DNA of 64,000 bases. It comes from Moraxella boevrei DSM 14165. GTDB taxonomy: Bacteria; Pseudomonadota; Gammaproteobacteria; Pseudomonadales; Moraxellaceae. The position numbers and the translations under genes were made by a program. Under the pieces are notes generated by a model. It was not told where the DNA came from. It saw only the letters and a list, made by a program, of their open reading frames with translations, and made no database searches. Positions 26,651-37,651 of this stretch are shown here, piece after piece. The DNA is taken from NCBI RefSeq assembly GCF_000379845.1, contig NZ_KB903770.1:152489-216488 (forward strand), in the 5' to 3' direction. Numbering within the stretch: position 1 is the first letter of the stretch; every line of letters starts with the position of its first letter.

Positions 26651-26736
26651 TTGAGCATTTTTACATAATGATTTGTTTAATATTTTTACAATTATGTGTC
26701 AATGAAGATAACGATAAACTTGTTATCAAGACTTGA
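26647..26736 (+). pseudogene. 29-codon frame coupled to the response regulator, possible kinase stub
   Basis: The ATG overlaps the regulator stop (ATGA at 26647-26650), as is typical for a regulator-kinase pair. The frame encodes a short hydrophobic segment (FYIMICLIFLQLC) and stops after 29 codons. It could be the remaining first membrane helix of a deleted sensor kinase. It is too short to recognise and could be chance. Confidence 0.25.
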
Positions 26737-26779
26737 TTATAGTAGAATAAATCCAGAATTTTCTAAAAAAGGAGCTTTT

Positions 26780-28564
26780 ATGAAATCACCTATCTATATC
26801 ATGTCATCATTGATGCTGTTAAGCTCGCTCACAGGCTGTAGCAGTAGCCTTGATTTAGGCAAACAGCTTAACGCTCAAAATCCTACCAATCCAACCACCC
26901 CTTCTAAACAAGACATCGCCCCAGAGCAGGGCTATGGATTGACAGAGCAAAAACTCACCCATTCCAAAGACTTTATGGTTGCCAGTGCAAATCCGTTGGC
27001 AACACGGGCAGGTTATGATATTTTGGCAAACGGTGGTACGGCGGTAGATGCCATGGTCGCTGTGCAGACGACTTTAAGCCTTGTAGAGCCTCAGTCGTCT
27101 GGGCTTGGCGGTGGGGCATTTGTGGTATATTGGGACAATGAAAACAAAAAATTAACCACCTTTGACGGACGTGAAACCGCCCCCATGTCGGTAGATGAAA
27201 ATCTGTTTATGAAAGATGGCAAACCTATGGGCTTTATGGACGCTGTGGTTGGCGGTCGTTCGGTGGGTGTGCCTGCCATTCCGCTATTAATGCAAGATTT
27301 GCACAAGCGTTATGGCAAATTGGAATGGAAAAACCTCTTTGGCACGCCTATCCGTCTTGCAACCGACGGTTTTAAAGTGTCGCAACGCATGGCAAACTCC
27401 ATTGAAAGCAATCAAATTTCACTATCAAAATATAAAACCACGGCAGACTACTTTTTGCCCAATGGCACACCACTCAAAGCAGGCGATTTGCTAAAAAATA
27501 TTGAATTCGCCAAAACGGTACAAACCCTTGCTAACGAAGGCAGTGAGCCATTTTATCACGGCAAATACGCTCAAAATATCGTACAAGTTGTCAATCATGC
27601 CGATAATAAAGGCACGCTTAACATGGCGGATTTTGGGGCATATCAGGTGATTGAACGCACGCCTGTTTGTGCCGATTATCGCCAATATCAAGTCTGTGGC
27701 ATGGGAGCTCCAAGCTCGGGCGGTATTGCATTGGGGCAGATTGTTGGCATTTTGAACCAATTTTTGCCAAATCAATTGCCGATTAATCACGACCATACTT
27801 TAAGAGTGCTTGGCGATGCGTCAAGACTTGCATTTGCTGACCGTGAACAATATGTTGCCGACCCAAAATACGTTAACGTTCCCACCGCCCAAATGCTCTC
27901 TAAACAATATCTGGCACAGCGTGCAGAGCTGATTAAAACCAGCAATGTTTCCCTCAAAAACGTCAAAGCAGGCGAAATATCCACAACTTTTGCCCCCGCT
28001 CCAAGCCTTGAATTGCCCTCTACAAGCCACATCAGCATTGTCGATAAATATGGCAATGCGTTATCCATGACGACTTCTATTGAAAACGCCTTTGGCTCAA
28101 CTTTAATGGCAAATGGCTATCTGCTAAACAACGAATTGACCGATTTTTCTTTTGAACCAAGCAAAAACGGCAAACCTGTCGCCAACCGTGTGGAAGGTGG
28201 TAAACGCCCACGCTCATCGATGGCACCAACAATTGTTATGAAAGACGGTAAGCCTTATATGGCAGTCGGCTCACCAGGTGGCTCTCGCATTATTGGCTAT
28301 GTTGCCAAAACTTTGGTCGCTCATGTGGATTGGGGCATGGATATTCAACAAGCGATTAATTATCCAAACGTGTTAAACCGTTTTGGCAGTTATGAAATTG
28401 AAAAAAGCAGTAGGGCTGAAGAGCTGAACACGCCTTTAATGAATTTGGGATATAAAACCGATATCAGAGACCTAAATTCTGGTGTACAGGGCATTATCAT
28501 TACCGAGACAGGTTTGCAAGGTGGTGCTGACCCTCGCCGTGAAGGTAGAGTCATGGGTAAATAA
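26780..28564 (+). CDS. ggt: Gamma-glutamyltransferase, predicted lipoprotein
   Basis: Hydrolyses or transfers the gamma-glutamyl group of glutathione; an autoprocessed Ntn hydrolase of the periplasm. The start at 26780 (ribosome site AAAGGAG, 594 residues) gives a lipoprotein signal with lipobox LTGC and Cys20. An extension back to 26696 is unlikely. The autocleavage/catalytic Thr is T415 in STSHISIVD. Other motifs: GGTAVDAMVAV, GLGGGAFVVYWD, and the oxyanion region KRPRSSMAPT. Lipid anchoring would hold the enzyme at the membrane. It could supply Cys and Glu from glutathione. Confidence 0.93.
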   Translation: MKSPIYIMSSLMLLSSLTGCSSSLDLGKQLNAQNPTNPTTPSKQDIAPEQGYGLTEQKLTHSKDFMVASANPLATRAGYDILANGGTAVDAMVAVQTTLSLVEPQSSGLGGGAFVVYWDNENKKLTTFDGRETAPMSVDENLFMKDGKPMGFMDAVVGGRSVGVPAIPLLMQDLHKRYGKLEWKNLFGTPIRLATDGFKVSQRMANSIESNQISLSKYKTTADYFLPNGTPLKAGDLLKNIEFAKTVQTLANEGSEPFYHGKYAQNIVQVVNHADNKGTLNMADFGAYQVIERTPVCADYRQYQVCGMGAPSSGGIALGQIVGILNQFLPNQLPINHDHTLRVLGDASRLAFADREQYVADPKYVNVPTAQMLSKQYLAQRAELIKTSNVSLKNVKAGEISTTFAPAPSLELPSTSHISIVDKYGNALSMTTSIENAFGSTLMANGYLLNNELTDFSFEPSKNGKPVANRVEGGKRPRSSMAPTIVMKDGKPYMAVGSPGGSRIIGYVAKTLVAHVDWGMDIQQAINYPNVLNRFGSYEIEKSSRAEELNTPLMNLGYKTDIRDLNSGVQGIIITETGLQGGADPRREGRVMGK

Positions 28565-28593
28565 TGCGTTATTTTTAATCATTCATGATAATC

Positions 28594-28632
28594 AAGATTC
28601 TTCAGGTTAACTTGGCTAATCTTGTTTTATTT
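28594..28632 (+). terminator. Possible terminator after ggt
   Basis: CAAGATT (28593-28599) and AATCTTG (28618-28624) can pair across an 18-base loop that itself holds a small inverted repeat. TTTTATTTT follows. Confidence 0.4.
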
Positions 28633-28711
28633 TAAACATTTTTTTAGCACAATCTCATTCCCAGTTATCATTATTTTGCTAAATAATGTTATAATAGCTG
28701 TTTTTATTTAG

Positions 28712-29854
<1,143 letters not shown>

Positions 29855-29862
29855 ACGTGATG

Positions 29863-29895
29863 AAAAAGGTAATTTCGTAAGCTATTGCCTTTTTT
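29863..29895 (+). terminator. Terminator after tgt
   Basis: AAAAAGGTAAT (29863-29873) pairs with ATTGCCTTTTT (29884-29894), with one T-G pair and a 10-base loop, followed by T. It overlaps the earlier alternative start of cca at 29885, which supports the later cca start. Confidence 0.7.
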
Positions 29896-29920
29896 CTCAA
29901 GACAAATCAAGTTAAACAAC

Positions 29921-31129
29921 ATGACCCAAAACCAGATTAAAGTTTACTTAGTCGGCGGTGCGGTGCGTGATACGCTGTTAGGTCGCTCCATTACCGAACA
30001 CGATTATGTCGTGGTTGGAGCAACGCCAGAATACATGGTTGCCAAAGGCTTTGTCCAAGTCGGAGCGGATTTTCCCGTATTTTTGCACCCAATCACCCAT
30101 GACGAATACGCCTTAGCCCGCACCGAACGCAAGACAGGCAACGGCTATCTTGGCTTTGCCGTCCACGCCGACCCAAGCGTCACGCTAGAAGATGACCTAA
30201 TCCGCCGAGATTTGACCATTAACGCAATGGCAATTGAAGTCGGCGGTTTGTTTGACAGCAATTTTAAATATGGTAAATTTGACAAAAATTATGTCATTGA
30301 CCCTTACGGTGGATTAAATGACTTAAAAAACAAAAAATTACGTCATGTATCGGACGCTTTTGCCGAAGACCCTGTGCGAGTATTACGCTTGGCAAGATTT
30401 GAGAGCCGTTACGCACCGCTTGGCTTTAGTATTGCTGATGAAACGGTAGCATTGGTGCAAAAAATGCGAGATGACGGTGAATTAAACCACCTAGTCGCCG
30501 AACGTGTGTGGGCAGAAACTCACAAGGCATTAAGCCAAGCATGGGCAGACGTGTATTTTTCTACTTTAAGCAAATTGGGCGTATTAGGCATTATCATGCC
30601 TGCGTTAAGTATTGCCAGAGATGAAGGGCTTTATAGCGAAAAGCAAGCGATTGTCAGCCACGCATTACGCCTTGCTCACGAGTTTCACCTAAATGAAGTC
30701 AGCCGTTTTGCTTTACTTTGCACAGCTTTTTTGAATGTTGAAAATAATAAAAATCTAAAATATTGTGAGCTCTTTAAGGCTTTTTACCAACAGTTAAAAG
30801 CCCCAAAATCTTACAGTCACTTTAGCCAATTATTTTTAACCCAGTTAGACAATTTAGAAAACTTTAATCAACTGACTAGTGAACAGCTTTTTGACTTAAT
30901 AAAAACTTGCAATGCGTTAAAACAACCCGAACTTTTACAGCAACTTTTAAGCCTTGTTAAAGTCTATCAACTGGCTTGTGAACAGGTTATACTGAATAAA
31001 ATCATTAGCACATTACAGCCTATTTCAGCCAAAGACGTGAGTAGCGAATTGACAGGCAAAGCGATTGGCGATGCGATTGATACGTTGCGTTTGGCAAAAT
31101 TAGATGAAATTATTTCAGCAAAAGGATAA
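29921..31129 (+). CDS. cca: CCA-adding tRNA nucleotidyltransferase without an HD site
   Basis: Adds or repairs the 3' CCA of tRNA. The ATG at 29921 gives 402 residues beginning [17 protein letters not shown]; an upstream start at 29885 lies inside the tgt terminator. Class II motifs are present: [10 protein letters not shown], the EHDYVVVG metal site, [17 protein letters not shown] and [12 protein letters not shown]. The C-terminal half, where E. coli Cca has an HD phosphohydrolase (CHDLGKG), here reads LLCTAFLN without His-Asp. So it should have nucleotidyltransferase but not phosphatase activity. aroQ follows after 3 bp. Confidence 0.92.
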   Translation: MTQNQIKVYLVGGAVRDTLLGRSITEHDYVVVGATPEYMVAKGFVQVGADFPVFLHPITHDEYALARTERKTGNGYLGFAVHADPSVTLEDDLIRRDLTINAMAIEVGGLFDSNFKYGKFDKNYVIDPYGGLNDLKNKKLRHVSDAFAEDPVRVLRLARFESRYAPLGFSIADETVALVQKMRDDGELNHLVAERVWAETHKALSQAWADVYFSTLSKLGVLGIIMPALSIARDEGLYSEKQAIVSHALRLAHEFHLNEVSRFALLCTAFLNVENNKNLKYCELFKAFYQQLKAPKSYSHFSQLFLTQLDNLENFNQLTSEQLFDLIKTCNALKQPELLQQLLSLVKVYQLACEQVILNKIISTLQPISAKDVSSELTGKAIGDAIDTLRLAKLDEIISAKG

Positions 31130-31132
31130 AAA

Positions 31133-31594
31133 ATGAAAAAACATATTTTAGTGATTAACGGTGCAAACTTAAATTTACTTGGCAAACGAGAACCGCAGAT
31201 TTACGGCTACCAAACCTTAGCTGATATTGAAGTAGATTTAGCACAGCGAGCGTTAGCACATGGTTTACAACTTACATTTTTTCAGTCCAATGCCGAATAT
31301 GAACTGATACACAAAATTCAATATCACGGGTTATTAACTCTAGATGAGCGGGAAAAAATTGATGCCGTGATTATCAATCCTGCAGGCTTTACGCACACAT
31401 CTGTGGTACTGCGTGATGCGTTGTTGGCGATTGACAAGCCGTTTGTAGAAGTGCATTTATCCAACATTCACCACCGTGAACCGTTTCGTCATCATTCATT
31501 TTTTAGCGATAAAGCTGATGCGGTGATTTGTGGTTTAGGGGCGTTGGGTTATATATCAGCGTTGGATTATTTTATTGATAAATTTGCTAAGTGA
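31133..31594 (+). CDS. aroQ: 3-dehydroquinate dehydratase, type II
   Basis: Third step of the shikimate pathway, making 3-dehydroshikimate. The 153-residue type II enzyme has [17 protein letters not shown] with the catalytic Tyr, the [14 protein letters not shown] segment, [16 protein letters not shown] and the [17 protein letters not shown] motif with the catalytic His. It starts 3 bp after cca, so the two form an operon. A strong terminator follows. Confidence 0.96.
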   Translation: MKKHILVINGANLNLLGKREPQIYGYQTLADIEVDLAQRALAHGLQLTFFQSNAEYELIHKIQYHGLLTLDEREKIDAVIINPAGFTHTSVVLRDALLAIDKPFVEVHLSNIHHREPFRHHSFFSDKADAVICGLGALGYISALDYFIDKFAK

Positions 31595-31646
31595 TTGATA
31601 AATAATTGTTTTCAACTTAAAATACGAGCTATTCTGTCATCAAATT

Positions 31647-31677
31647 AAAAAGGCAAACGAATTTGTTTGCCTTTTTT
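31647..31677. terminator. Bidirectional terminator between aroQ and aceF
   Basis: AAAAAGGCAAAC (31647-31658) pairs with GTTTGCCTTTTT (31665-31676) around a 6-base loop. Its symmetry serves both convergent genes. Confidence 0.85.
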
Positions 31678-31697
31678 CTTAAAGCCAACTTATTAAT

Positions 31698-33395
31698 TTA
31701 CAACAAAATTTTACGTGGGTCTTGCAAAAGTTTTGCGATGTAACGTGTGAACACAGCGGCATCCGCCCCATTAATCACACGGTGGTCGTATGACAATGAC
31801 AGTGGCAACATCAAGCGTGGCTCAAACTCTTTACCATTCCAACGTGGTTGGAAAGTAGACTCTGACACGCCCAAAATCGCAACTTGTGGCCAGTTAACGA
31901 GTGGTGTAAAGTACGTTCCGCCTAAGTTACCTTGGCTAGAAATGGTAAATGATGCCCCTTGCAATTCTTTGACAGTTAACTTGTTATCACGGGCTTTTTT
32001 GGCAAGTTCGCCGATTTCTTTGGCAAGTTGCACGATGCCTTTATCTTGCACGTTTTGGATGACAGGCACAGTAAGACCATTATCAGTTGCCACTGCAAAA
32101 CCCATATGTACCGATTTACGTACGATGATTTGGGTATTATCATCGGATAAATGGCTATTGAATTTCGGATGTTTTTGCAAGGCATACGCAGTTACTTTCA
32201 TGATAAATGCAAGGATTGTCAAAGACACGCCTTGTTTTTTCATGTCGTCTTTTAACTCGCCACGCAGATTTTCGGTGTCGGTAATATCCGCCAAATCAAA
32301 CTGGGTTACCTGTGGCAACAGGGTATTATAATTTAGCTGTGGAATAGACACTTTTTGCAAACGACTTAAATCTTCGGTATAAGTCTCTCCCCAAATATCC
32401 ACTTTTGACATATCAGGTAGCGGTGGCAAGCCTGCACGCACGCCTGTTGTTTGTGATATAGTGGTGGTTTGTGGGTTTTGCAGTTGTTGTTTTACATAGG
32501 CAAACAAGTCTTCTTTGACCACACGCCCGTTAATGCCTGTGCCTTTAACTTGGGTAATGTCCACGCCAAGCTGACGGGTAAGTTTACGCACGGCAGGACC
32601 TGCATACGCATCGCTTAATTTAGCGTTTACTTGTTGCTCAGTTAATGCTGAGGCTTGGGTTGGTTTAGTATCCGCTTTTGGTGCAGGTGCTGATACGTTA
32701 GTTGTAGCAGTCGGTGCAACGCTTGGGCTTTCTGCTTTTGGGGCAGTTGGCGTGCTTGGCGTGGTTGCAACAGGGGCAGAACCCACGGTTTCAATCACGA
32801 TAAAATCTTGTCCATTTTTGGCAACATCACCTGAGTTTAACAAGATTTCTACCACTTTACCGCTCGCAGGGGCAGGCACTTCTACTGATGCTTTGTCAGA
32901 TTCTACCAAAATCACAGGTTGGTCGACTGCTACTGTATCGCCCACATTGACCATAATTTCAGCAACTTGGGCTTCTTCCACGCCCAAATCAGGCAAGGCA
33001 AACGTTTGTTCACCACCCGACTGCATTGGCAACTCATTTGTTTGTGGAGTCGTTTGTGCTTGAGTTGGTTGTTCCGCTTGTTCCGCTGTTAGCCTTTGGG
33101 GTTCGGCTTTTGGGGTTTCGGTTGTTTGGCTTTGTATCTGTTGGCTAGGCTCAGCTTGGGTGTTTGCACCGTCTGATTCTAGGGTTAAAATCACGTCGCC
33201 TTCTTTGAGTTGGTCGCCAAGCTTAATTAAAATTTCGGTAATTTTACCTTGTGCGGTGCTTGGTACTTCTACTGATGCTTTGTCAGATTCTAACAGTACA
33301 ATGTTGTCATTGACGTTAATCACATCACCAACTTTTACCATAATTTCGCTGACTTCGGCACTTTCAACGCCTAAGTCTGGGAGTGTCATTTGCAT
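31698..33395 (-). CDS. aceF: Pyruvate dehydrogenase E2 (dihydrolipoamide acetyltransferase)
   Basis: E2 core of pyruvate dehydrogenase, passing acetyl groups to CoA. The 565 residues have two lipoyl domains, with lipoylated lysines at K39 (LESDKASVE) and K168 (VESDKASVE), joined by Ala/Pro/Thr/Gln-rich linkers. An E1/E3-binding domain (AGPAVRKLTRQLGVD) precedes the acyltransferase domain with the catalytic SYDHRVINGADA. The ribosome site AGGATAA precedes ATG 33395; a second ATG lies two codons in. It follows aceE by 154 bp. No lpd gene is adjacent. Confidence 0.97.
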   Translation of the reverse strand: MQMTLPDLGVESAEVSEIMVKVGDVINVNDNIVLLESDKASVEVPSTAQGKITEILIKLGDQLKEGDVILTLESDGANTQAEPSQQIQSQTTETPKAEPQRLTAEQAEQPTQAQTTPQTNELPMQSGGEQTFALPDLGVEEAQVAEIMVNVGDTVAVDQPVILVESDKASVEVPAPASGKVVEILLNSGDVAKNGQDFIVIETVGSAPVATTPSTPTAPKAESPSVAPTATTNVSAPAPKADTKPTQASALTEQQVNAKLSDAYAGPAVRKLTRQLGVDITQVKGTGINGRVVKEDLFAYVKQQLQNPQTTTISQTTGVRAGLPPLPDMSKVDIWGETYTEDLSRLQKVSIPQLNYNTLLPQVTQFDLADITDTENLRGELKDDMKKQGVSLTILAFIMKVTAYALQKHPKFNSHLSDDNTQIIVRKSVHMGFAVATDNGLTVPVIQNVQDKGIVQLAKEIGELAKKARDNKLTVKELQGASFTISSQGNLGGTYFTPLVNWPQVAILGVSESTFQPRWNGKEFEPRLMLPLSLSYDHRVINGADAAVFTRYIAKLLQDPRKILL

Positions 33396-33549
33396 GATTT
33401 ATCCTTTTTTAAATATAAATTTAGCAAAAATTAATTGAATTATTAAATTTTTGATAAGTGCCCAAAAATAATTAGCATTTTAATTTGGTGGGTTACGCCA
33501 AAATTATGACTAACCCACTCCTTAAAATAAATTAAGCATTAATGAATAA

Positions 33550-36366
33550 TTATTTATCATCTAACACAGGGGCATCGGCTTTATCTTCAGCTTTGCCTTC
33601 ACTTGAGATTTGGTCGTCATCTTCTTCTACCAACTGCGGTACAGGTTTGACATTCACGCCTGTGCCTTGAGTAATCGGTGCGTCAGGCGATTGGTCAATT
33701 TGTTGCTGTGGGTGCCAAGCAGGGCTAGCATCAGCATCAATACCAAGGCTTACAATCGCATCTTTGACAAGACGTGGCTCAACTTCACCAACATCTGCCA
33801 GTTGTTTTAAGGTGGCAACCACGATGTGAGCGGCGTCTACTTTAAAGAAACTACGCAAGTTTGCACGGGTATCCGAACGACCATAGCCGTCTGTACCAAG
33901 CGTGGCATATGGGCGACCTTCTGGTAACCATGCACGGATTTGTTCTGAGAATTGACGCATATAGTCGGTTGATGCCACCACGATACCATCATGTTGGGCA
34001 AGTTGTTCGGTTACCCATGCCACTTTTTGTTCTTCGGTTGGGTGCAAACGGTTGTATTCATCGCACGCCATGGCTTCACGCGTTAGTTCGTTAAAGCTGG
34101 TTACGCTCCAAACGTTTGCCGAAATGTTAAATTCTTCTGCCAAAATTTCGGCAGCTTTTTCCACTTCACGCAAGATGACACCTGAACCGAGTAATTGTAC
34201 TTGTTTTGAACCATTGTCTTTTAACAAATACATACCTTTTTTGATGCCTTCTTCCACATATTCACGATTGGCAGGCAAGGCAGGCTGTACATAGTTTTCA
34301 TTCATCAAGGTAATATAATAATAAACACGCTCACCTTCACCGTACATACGGCGTAAACCATCTTGGATAATCACTGCCAACTCGTAGCCATAGCATGGAT
34401 CGTAAGTGACACAGTTTGGAATGGTATTAAATAAAATCAACTGATGCCCATCTTGGTGTTGCAAACCTTCACCGTTCAAAGTCGTACGTCCTGCCGTACC
34501 ACCGAGCAAGAAGCCTTGTGCTTGGCTATCGCCTGCTGCCCACGCCAAATCACCCACACGTTGGAAACCAAACATTGAGTAATAAATGTAAAATGGTATC
34601 ATCGGCAACGCATTGGTTGAGTAGCTAGTTGCCAACGCAATCCACGCACTCATCGCCCCTGCTTCGTTGATACCTTCTTCTAACATATGTCCGTCAACCG
34701 CTTCACGATAACCCATTAAGGCCTCGGCATCTTCGGAAACATATTTTTGTCCATTGGCAGAATAAATACCTAACTGACGGAACATCCCTTCCAAACCAAA
34801 AGTACGGGCTTCATCAGGCACAATTGGCACAACACGGTCTTGAATGGTTTTGTTTTTTAACAAGGCAGATAACAAACGCACAAACACCATAGTCGTAGAT
34901 TGCTCTTTATCGCCACTGCCTTGCAATACTTTATCAAACACATCAAGGCTTGGAATTTCGAGCGGAATGTGTCCACTACGACGACTTGGCAGATGTCCAC
35001 CCAACGCCTGACGGCGACCCATCAGATATTTATATTCGGTAGAATTTTCATCTGGACGATAGAACGGCAACTCTTCTAGCTGTTCATCGGTAAACGGTAA
35101 ATCAAAACGGTCTCTAAAATATTTTAGATTTTCAATTTCTAATTTCTTAATTTGGTGGGTTTTATTCACCGATTGTGATTGAGCGGATAAACCATAGCCT
35201 TTTACCGTTTTTACCAACACAACGGTTGGCTGACCTTTAGTTTTCATCGCTTCACTAAAGGCACTATAAACTTTGACAGGGTCATGACCACCACGGTCAA
35301 GGTGTTGAATTTCGTCATCGGTCCAATCTTTCACCATTTCGGCAAGTTCTGGATACTTGCCAAAAAAATGCTCACGCACAAATTTACCATCACGGGCTTT
35401 GTATAGTTGATACTCACCGTCAACCGCTTCTTCCATGCGTTGTTTCAATGCACCTGAGTGGTCTTTATCTAGTAGCGTGTCCCATTTTCCGCCCCAAATC
35501 ACTTTAATTACTCGCCAGCCTGCACCACGGAACACAGACTCAAGCTCTTGAATAATCTTGCCATTACCACGCACTGGTCCGTCAAGACGTTGCAGGTTAC
35601 AGTTAATCACCCAAATCAAGTTTTCTAATTTTTCACGACCTGCTAGGCTAATCGCACCAAGGCTTTCTGGCTCATCGGTCTCACCATCGCCCAAGAACGC
35701 CCAAATTTTACGCCCTTGTTTTGGCAATAAACCACGGTTTTCCAGATAGTTTTGGATATGTGCTTGATAAATAGACATCAATGGACCAAGACCCATTGAT
35801 ACCGTTGGAAATTGCCAATAATCAGGCATTAAGTACGGATGCGGATAGCTTGACAACCCTTTGCCACCCACTTCACGGCGAAAGTTAATCAGTTGCTCTT
35901 CGCTCAAACGTCCCTCCAAAAACGAACGAGCATACATCCCCGGTGAACCATGACCTTGATAATAAATCATATCACCACCAAAATGCTCATCTGCGGCACG
36001 CCAAAAATGGTTAAAGCCCGTTTCATAAAGCGTTGCACTGGATGCAAAAGTCGCCAAATGTCCGCCTAAATCATCGTCATTTTTGTTGGCACGCATCACC
36101 ATTGCCAACGCATTGTAACGGATTAACGCACGGATTTTACGCTCGAGGGTTAAATCCCCCGGATAAGACGGTTGGTCTTCCACAGGAATGGTGTTAATAT
36201 ATGCGGTATCAAGGCGGTTAAACAACACGCCTTCTTGTACCGCTTTATTATACAAGGCTTTTAACAAAAATGTCGCACGCTCTTTATCGGTATGTTTAAT
36301 CACTGATTCAAAAGCATCAAGCCATTCTTGGGTTTCTTGTTTATCAGCATCATTGTAGTAAGTCAT
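33550..36366 (-). CDS. aceE: Pyruvate dehydrogenase E1 component AceE
   Basis: Homodimeric thiamine-pyrophosphate E1 that decarboxylates pyruvate and loads the E2 lipoyl groups. The 938 residues fit, with about 45 C-terminal residues forming an acidic, Asp/Glu-rich tail (EEDDDQISSEGKAEDKADA) beyond the usual end. Visible: YQGHGSPGMYARSF, the ThDP-binding motif GDGETDEPESLGA...NCNLQRLDGPVRGN split over residues around 228-275, and LGTDGYGRSDTR near the end. It is first in the aceE-aceF unit. Tandem 14-bp repeats lie upstream. Confidence 0.97.
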   Translation of the reverse strand: MTYYNDADKQETQEWLDAFESVIKHTDKERATFLLKALYNKAVQEGVLFNRLDTAYINTIPVEDQPSYPGDLTLERKIRALIRYNALAMVMRANKNDDDLGGHLATFASSATLYETGFNHFWRAADEHFGGDMIYYQGHGSPGMYARSFLEGRLSEEQLINFRREVGGKGLSSYPHPYLMPDYWQFPTVSMGLGPLMSIYQAHIQNYLENRGLLPKQGRKIWAFLGDGETDEPESLGAISLAGREKLENLIWVINCNLQRLDGPVRGNGKIIQELESVFRGAGWRVIKVIWGGKWDTLLDKDHSGALKQRMEEAVDGEYQLYKARDGKFVREHFFGKYPELAEMVKDWTDDEIQHLDRGGHDPVKVYSAFSEAMKTKGQPTVVLVKTVKGYGLSAQSQSVNKTHQIKKLEIENLKYFRDRFDLPFTDEQLEELPFYRPDENSTEYKYLMGRRQALGGHLPSRRSGHIPLEIPSLDVFDKVLQGSGDKEQSTTMVFVRLLSALLKNKTIQDRVVPIVPDEARTFGLEGMFRQLGIYSANGQKYVSEDAEALMGYREAVDGHMLEEGINEAGAMSAWIALATSYSTNALPMIPFYIYYSMFGFQRVGDLAWAAGDSQAQGFLLGGTAGRTTLNGEGLQHQDGHQLILFNTIPNCVTYDPCYGYELAVIIQDGLRRMYGEGERVYYYITLMNENYVQPALPANREYVEEGIKKGMYLLKDNGSKQVQLLGSGVILREVEKAAEILAEEFNISANVWSVTSFNELTREAMACDEYNRLHPTEEQKVAWVTEQLAQHDGIVVASTDYMRQFSEQIRAWLPEGRPYATLGTDGYGRSDTRANLRSFFKVDAAHIVVATLKQLADVGEVEPRLVKDAIVSLGIDADASPAWHPQQQIDQSPDAPITQGTGVNVKPVPQLVEEDDDQISSEGKAEDKADAPVLDDK

Positions 36367-36698
36367 GATGATTTCCTATAGGTTGTGAAAAATAAAACAA
36401 TGTTTTAAAAGGGTTTACAATGGATAAAACTTAACAAAAAATTAACAAAATTTTATTAACAAAATTTTATTAACAAAATTTTATCCCTAATCCGCATTTT
36501 ACCGCAAATCAAGGATTTTTTGTATTTCGCTAATTTTTGACAAACATATTTGGTATTTATTTAAAAAATAACAAATAAATACTGTTGAATAGCTATTATT
36601 GATATAAAAACACCGCTTTGTCAGATGAAAGATAGCAAAATGGTCAAACCATAAACATGTTTGACACTTTAACAAGCTAGGTACAAATGAGCGTTAGC
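36367..36698. other. Intergenic region upstream of aceE
   Basis: 332 bp between aceE and the GST gene, both on the minus strand, so the region holds the aceE promoter. Apart from the tandem repeat at 36442-36483 no gene or RNA structure was recognised. Confidence 0.5.
36442..36483. repeat. Three tandem 14-bp repeats upstream of aceE
   Basis: TTAACAAAATTTTA occurs three times head to tail with no spacer, preceded by a partial copy at 36431. Each unit contains the palindrome AAAATTTT. It lies about 75-117 bp upstream of the aceE start, so copy-number change could alter promoter spacing. Confidence 0.85.
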
Positions 36699-37418
36699 TT
36701 AAAATTGATTTTCTCCACCTTTTGCTACCGCTTGTTGGTAGGCAGGACGAGCATGGCAACGTTTTAACCAGTTATAAATATTGGCAAAACGTGGCTCAAG
36801 TTGGCGAGTTTTTTGCATGGCGTCAATGGCAAATTCTAACTGAATATCCGCCCCTGTAAACTGCTCGCCTGCCACCCAATCATTTTGTGCCAAATGTTTG
36901 TCCAACATTAATAATTCTGCATTTAACGTTTTATTGAGATACGATTGTTCCACACCTTTGCTAAGTAATTTTGCCACTTGTTTGATACCGATTGGCGATT
37001 GTTGAACCATTTTACCAAACAATAATCGGATAATTAATAAAGGCATCAACGAACTTTCGGTAAAATGCAACCAATAACGGTAATGTTCATAGGCTGTCGT
37101 ACCGTAGTCAGGACGAAACTGTTTGTTAATCACTAAATTTGCCAACAATTCAGGCTTAAACTCTGCCATATTTTTACCAGCCATGTCATAATTATCAATC
37201 AAATATTCAATGATATGTGCCGACTCAATCAACGTTTTTTGTGCATCTTGTAAAATTGGAGATTTTCCCATAGAATGAACGGTTTTGAGCGATTTTGGGG
37301 CAAGTCCATTCTCACGGTCATAGCTAGTCAATTGATAAGGAATACTTAACTCTTCTAGTAGCCAAATGATACGAGAAGAGCGAGAATTTTTTAGGTGATG
37401 TAGGTGCAAATTTGACAT
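36699..37418 (-). CDS. Glutathione S-transferase family protein
   Basis: A 239-residue cytosolic GST. The thioredoxin-like N-terminal domain (LHHLKNSRSSRIIWLLEEL, then MGKSPILQD and ESAHIIEYL for glutathione contact) leads into the helical C-terminal domain with the NDWVAGEQFTGADIQLEFA N-capping segment. The first-domain Ser/Arg pair resembles the bacterial beta/GstB-like classes; substrate unknown. It is a single minus-strand gene, divergent from maeB. Confidence 0.88.
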   Translation of the reverse strand: MSNLHLHHLKNSRSSRIIWLLEELSIPYQLTSYDRENGLAPKSLKTVHSMGKSPILQDAQKTLIESAHIIEYLIDNYDMAGKNMAEFKPELLANLVINKQFRPDYGTTAYEHYRYWLHFTESSLMPLLIIRLLFGKMVQQSPIGIKQVAKLLSKGVEQSYLNKTLNAELLMLDKHLAQNDWVAGEQFTGADIQLEFAIDAMQKTRQLEPRFANIYNWLKRCHARPAYQQAVAKGGENQF

Positions 37419-37651
37419 AGATTTTCCTAATTTTGCAAGTTTTTTTAAAATGGTTAATCAAAGATTTTAGCTGTAAAATCGGTTATCCACTAGCCTACTA
37501 TTTTTTATGATGAATGAAAAGCAAAAAGGTGTTGTTATTTTGTTGAGATGTGTTATTATTCTCACTTAATTGCAAAACAAATTTTGCAATCCTGCTATTT
37601 TTTAGTCCTAAAAACCCAAACCAATCAAATAACCAAAGAAAAAGGTGTCCT

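Noticed and set aside
31747..32331. Plus-strand open frame of 194 codons
   Set aside because: It is wholly antisense to the acyltransferase domain of aceF, has no ribosome site, and its composition mirrors the codon use of aceF.
36442..36483. CRISPR-like direct repeats
   Set aside because: The units are 14 bp and contiguous, with no spacers and no cas genes in the window.
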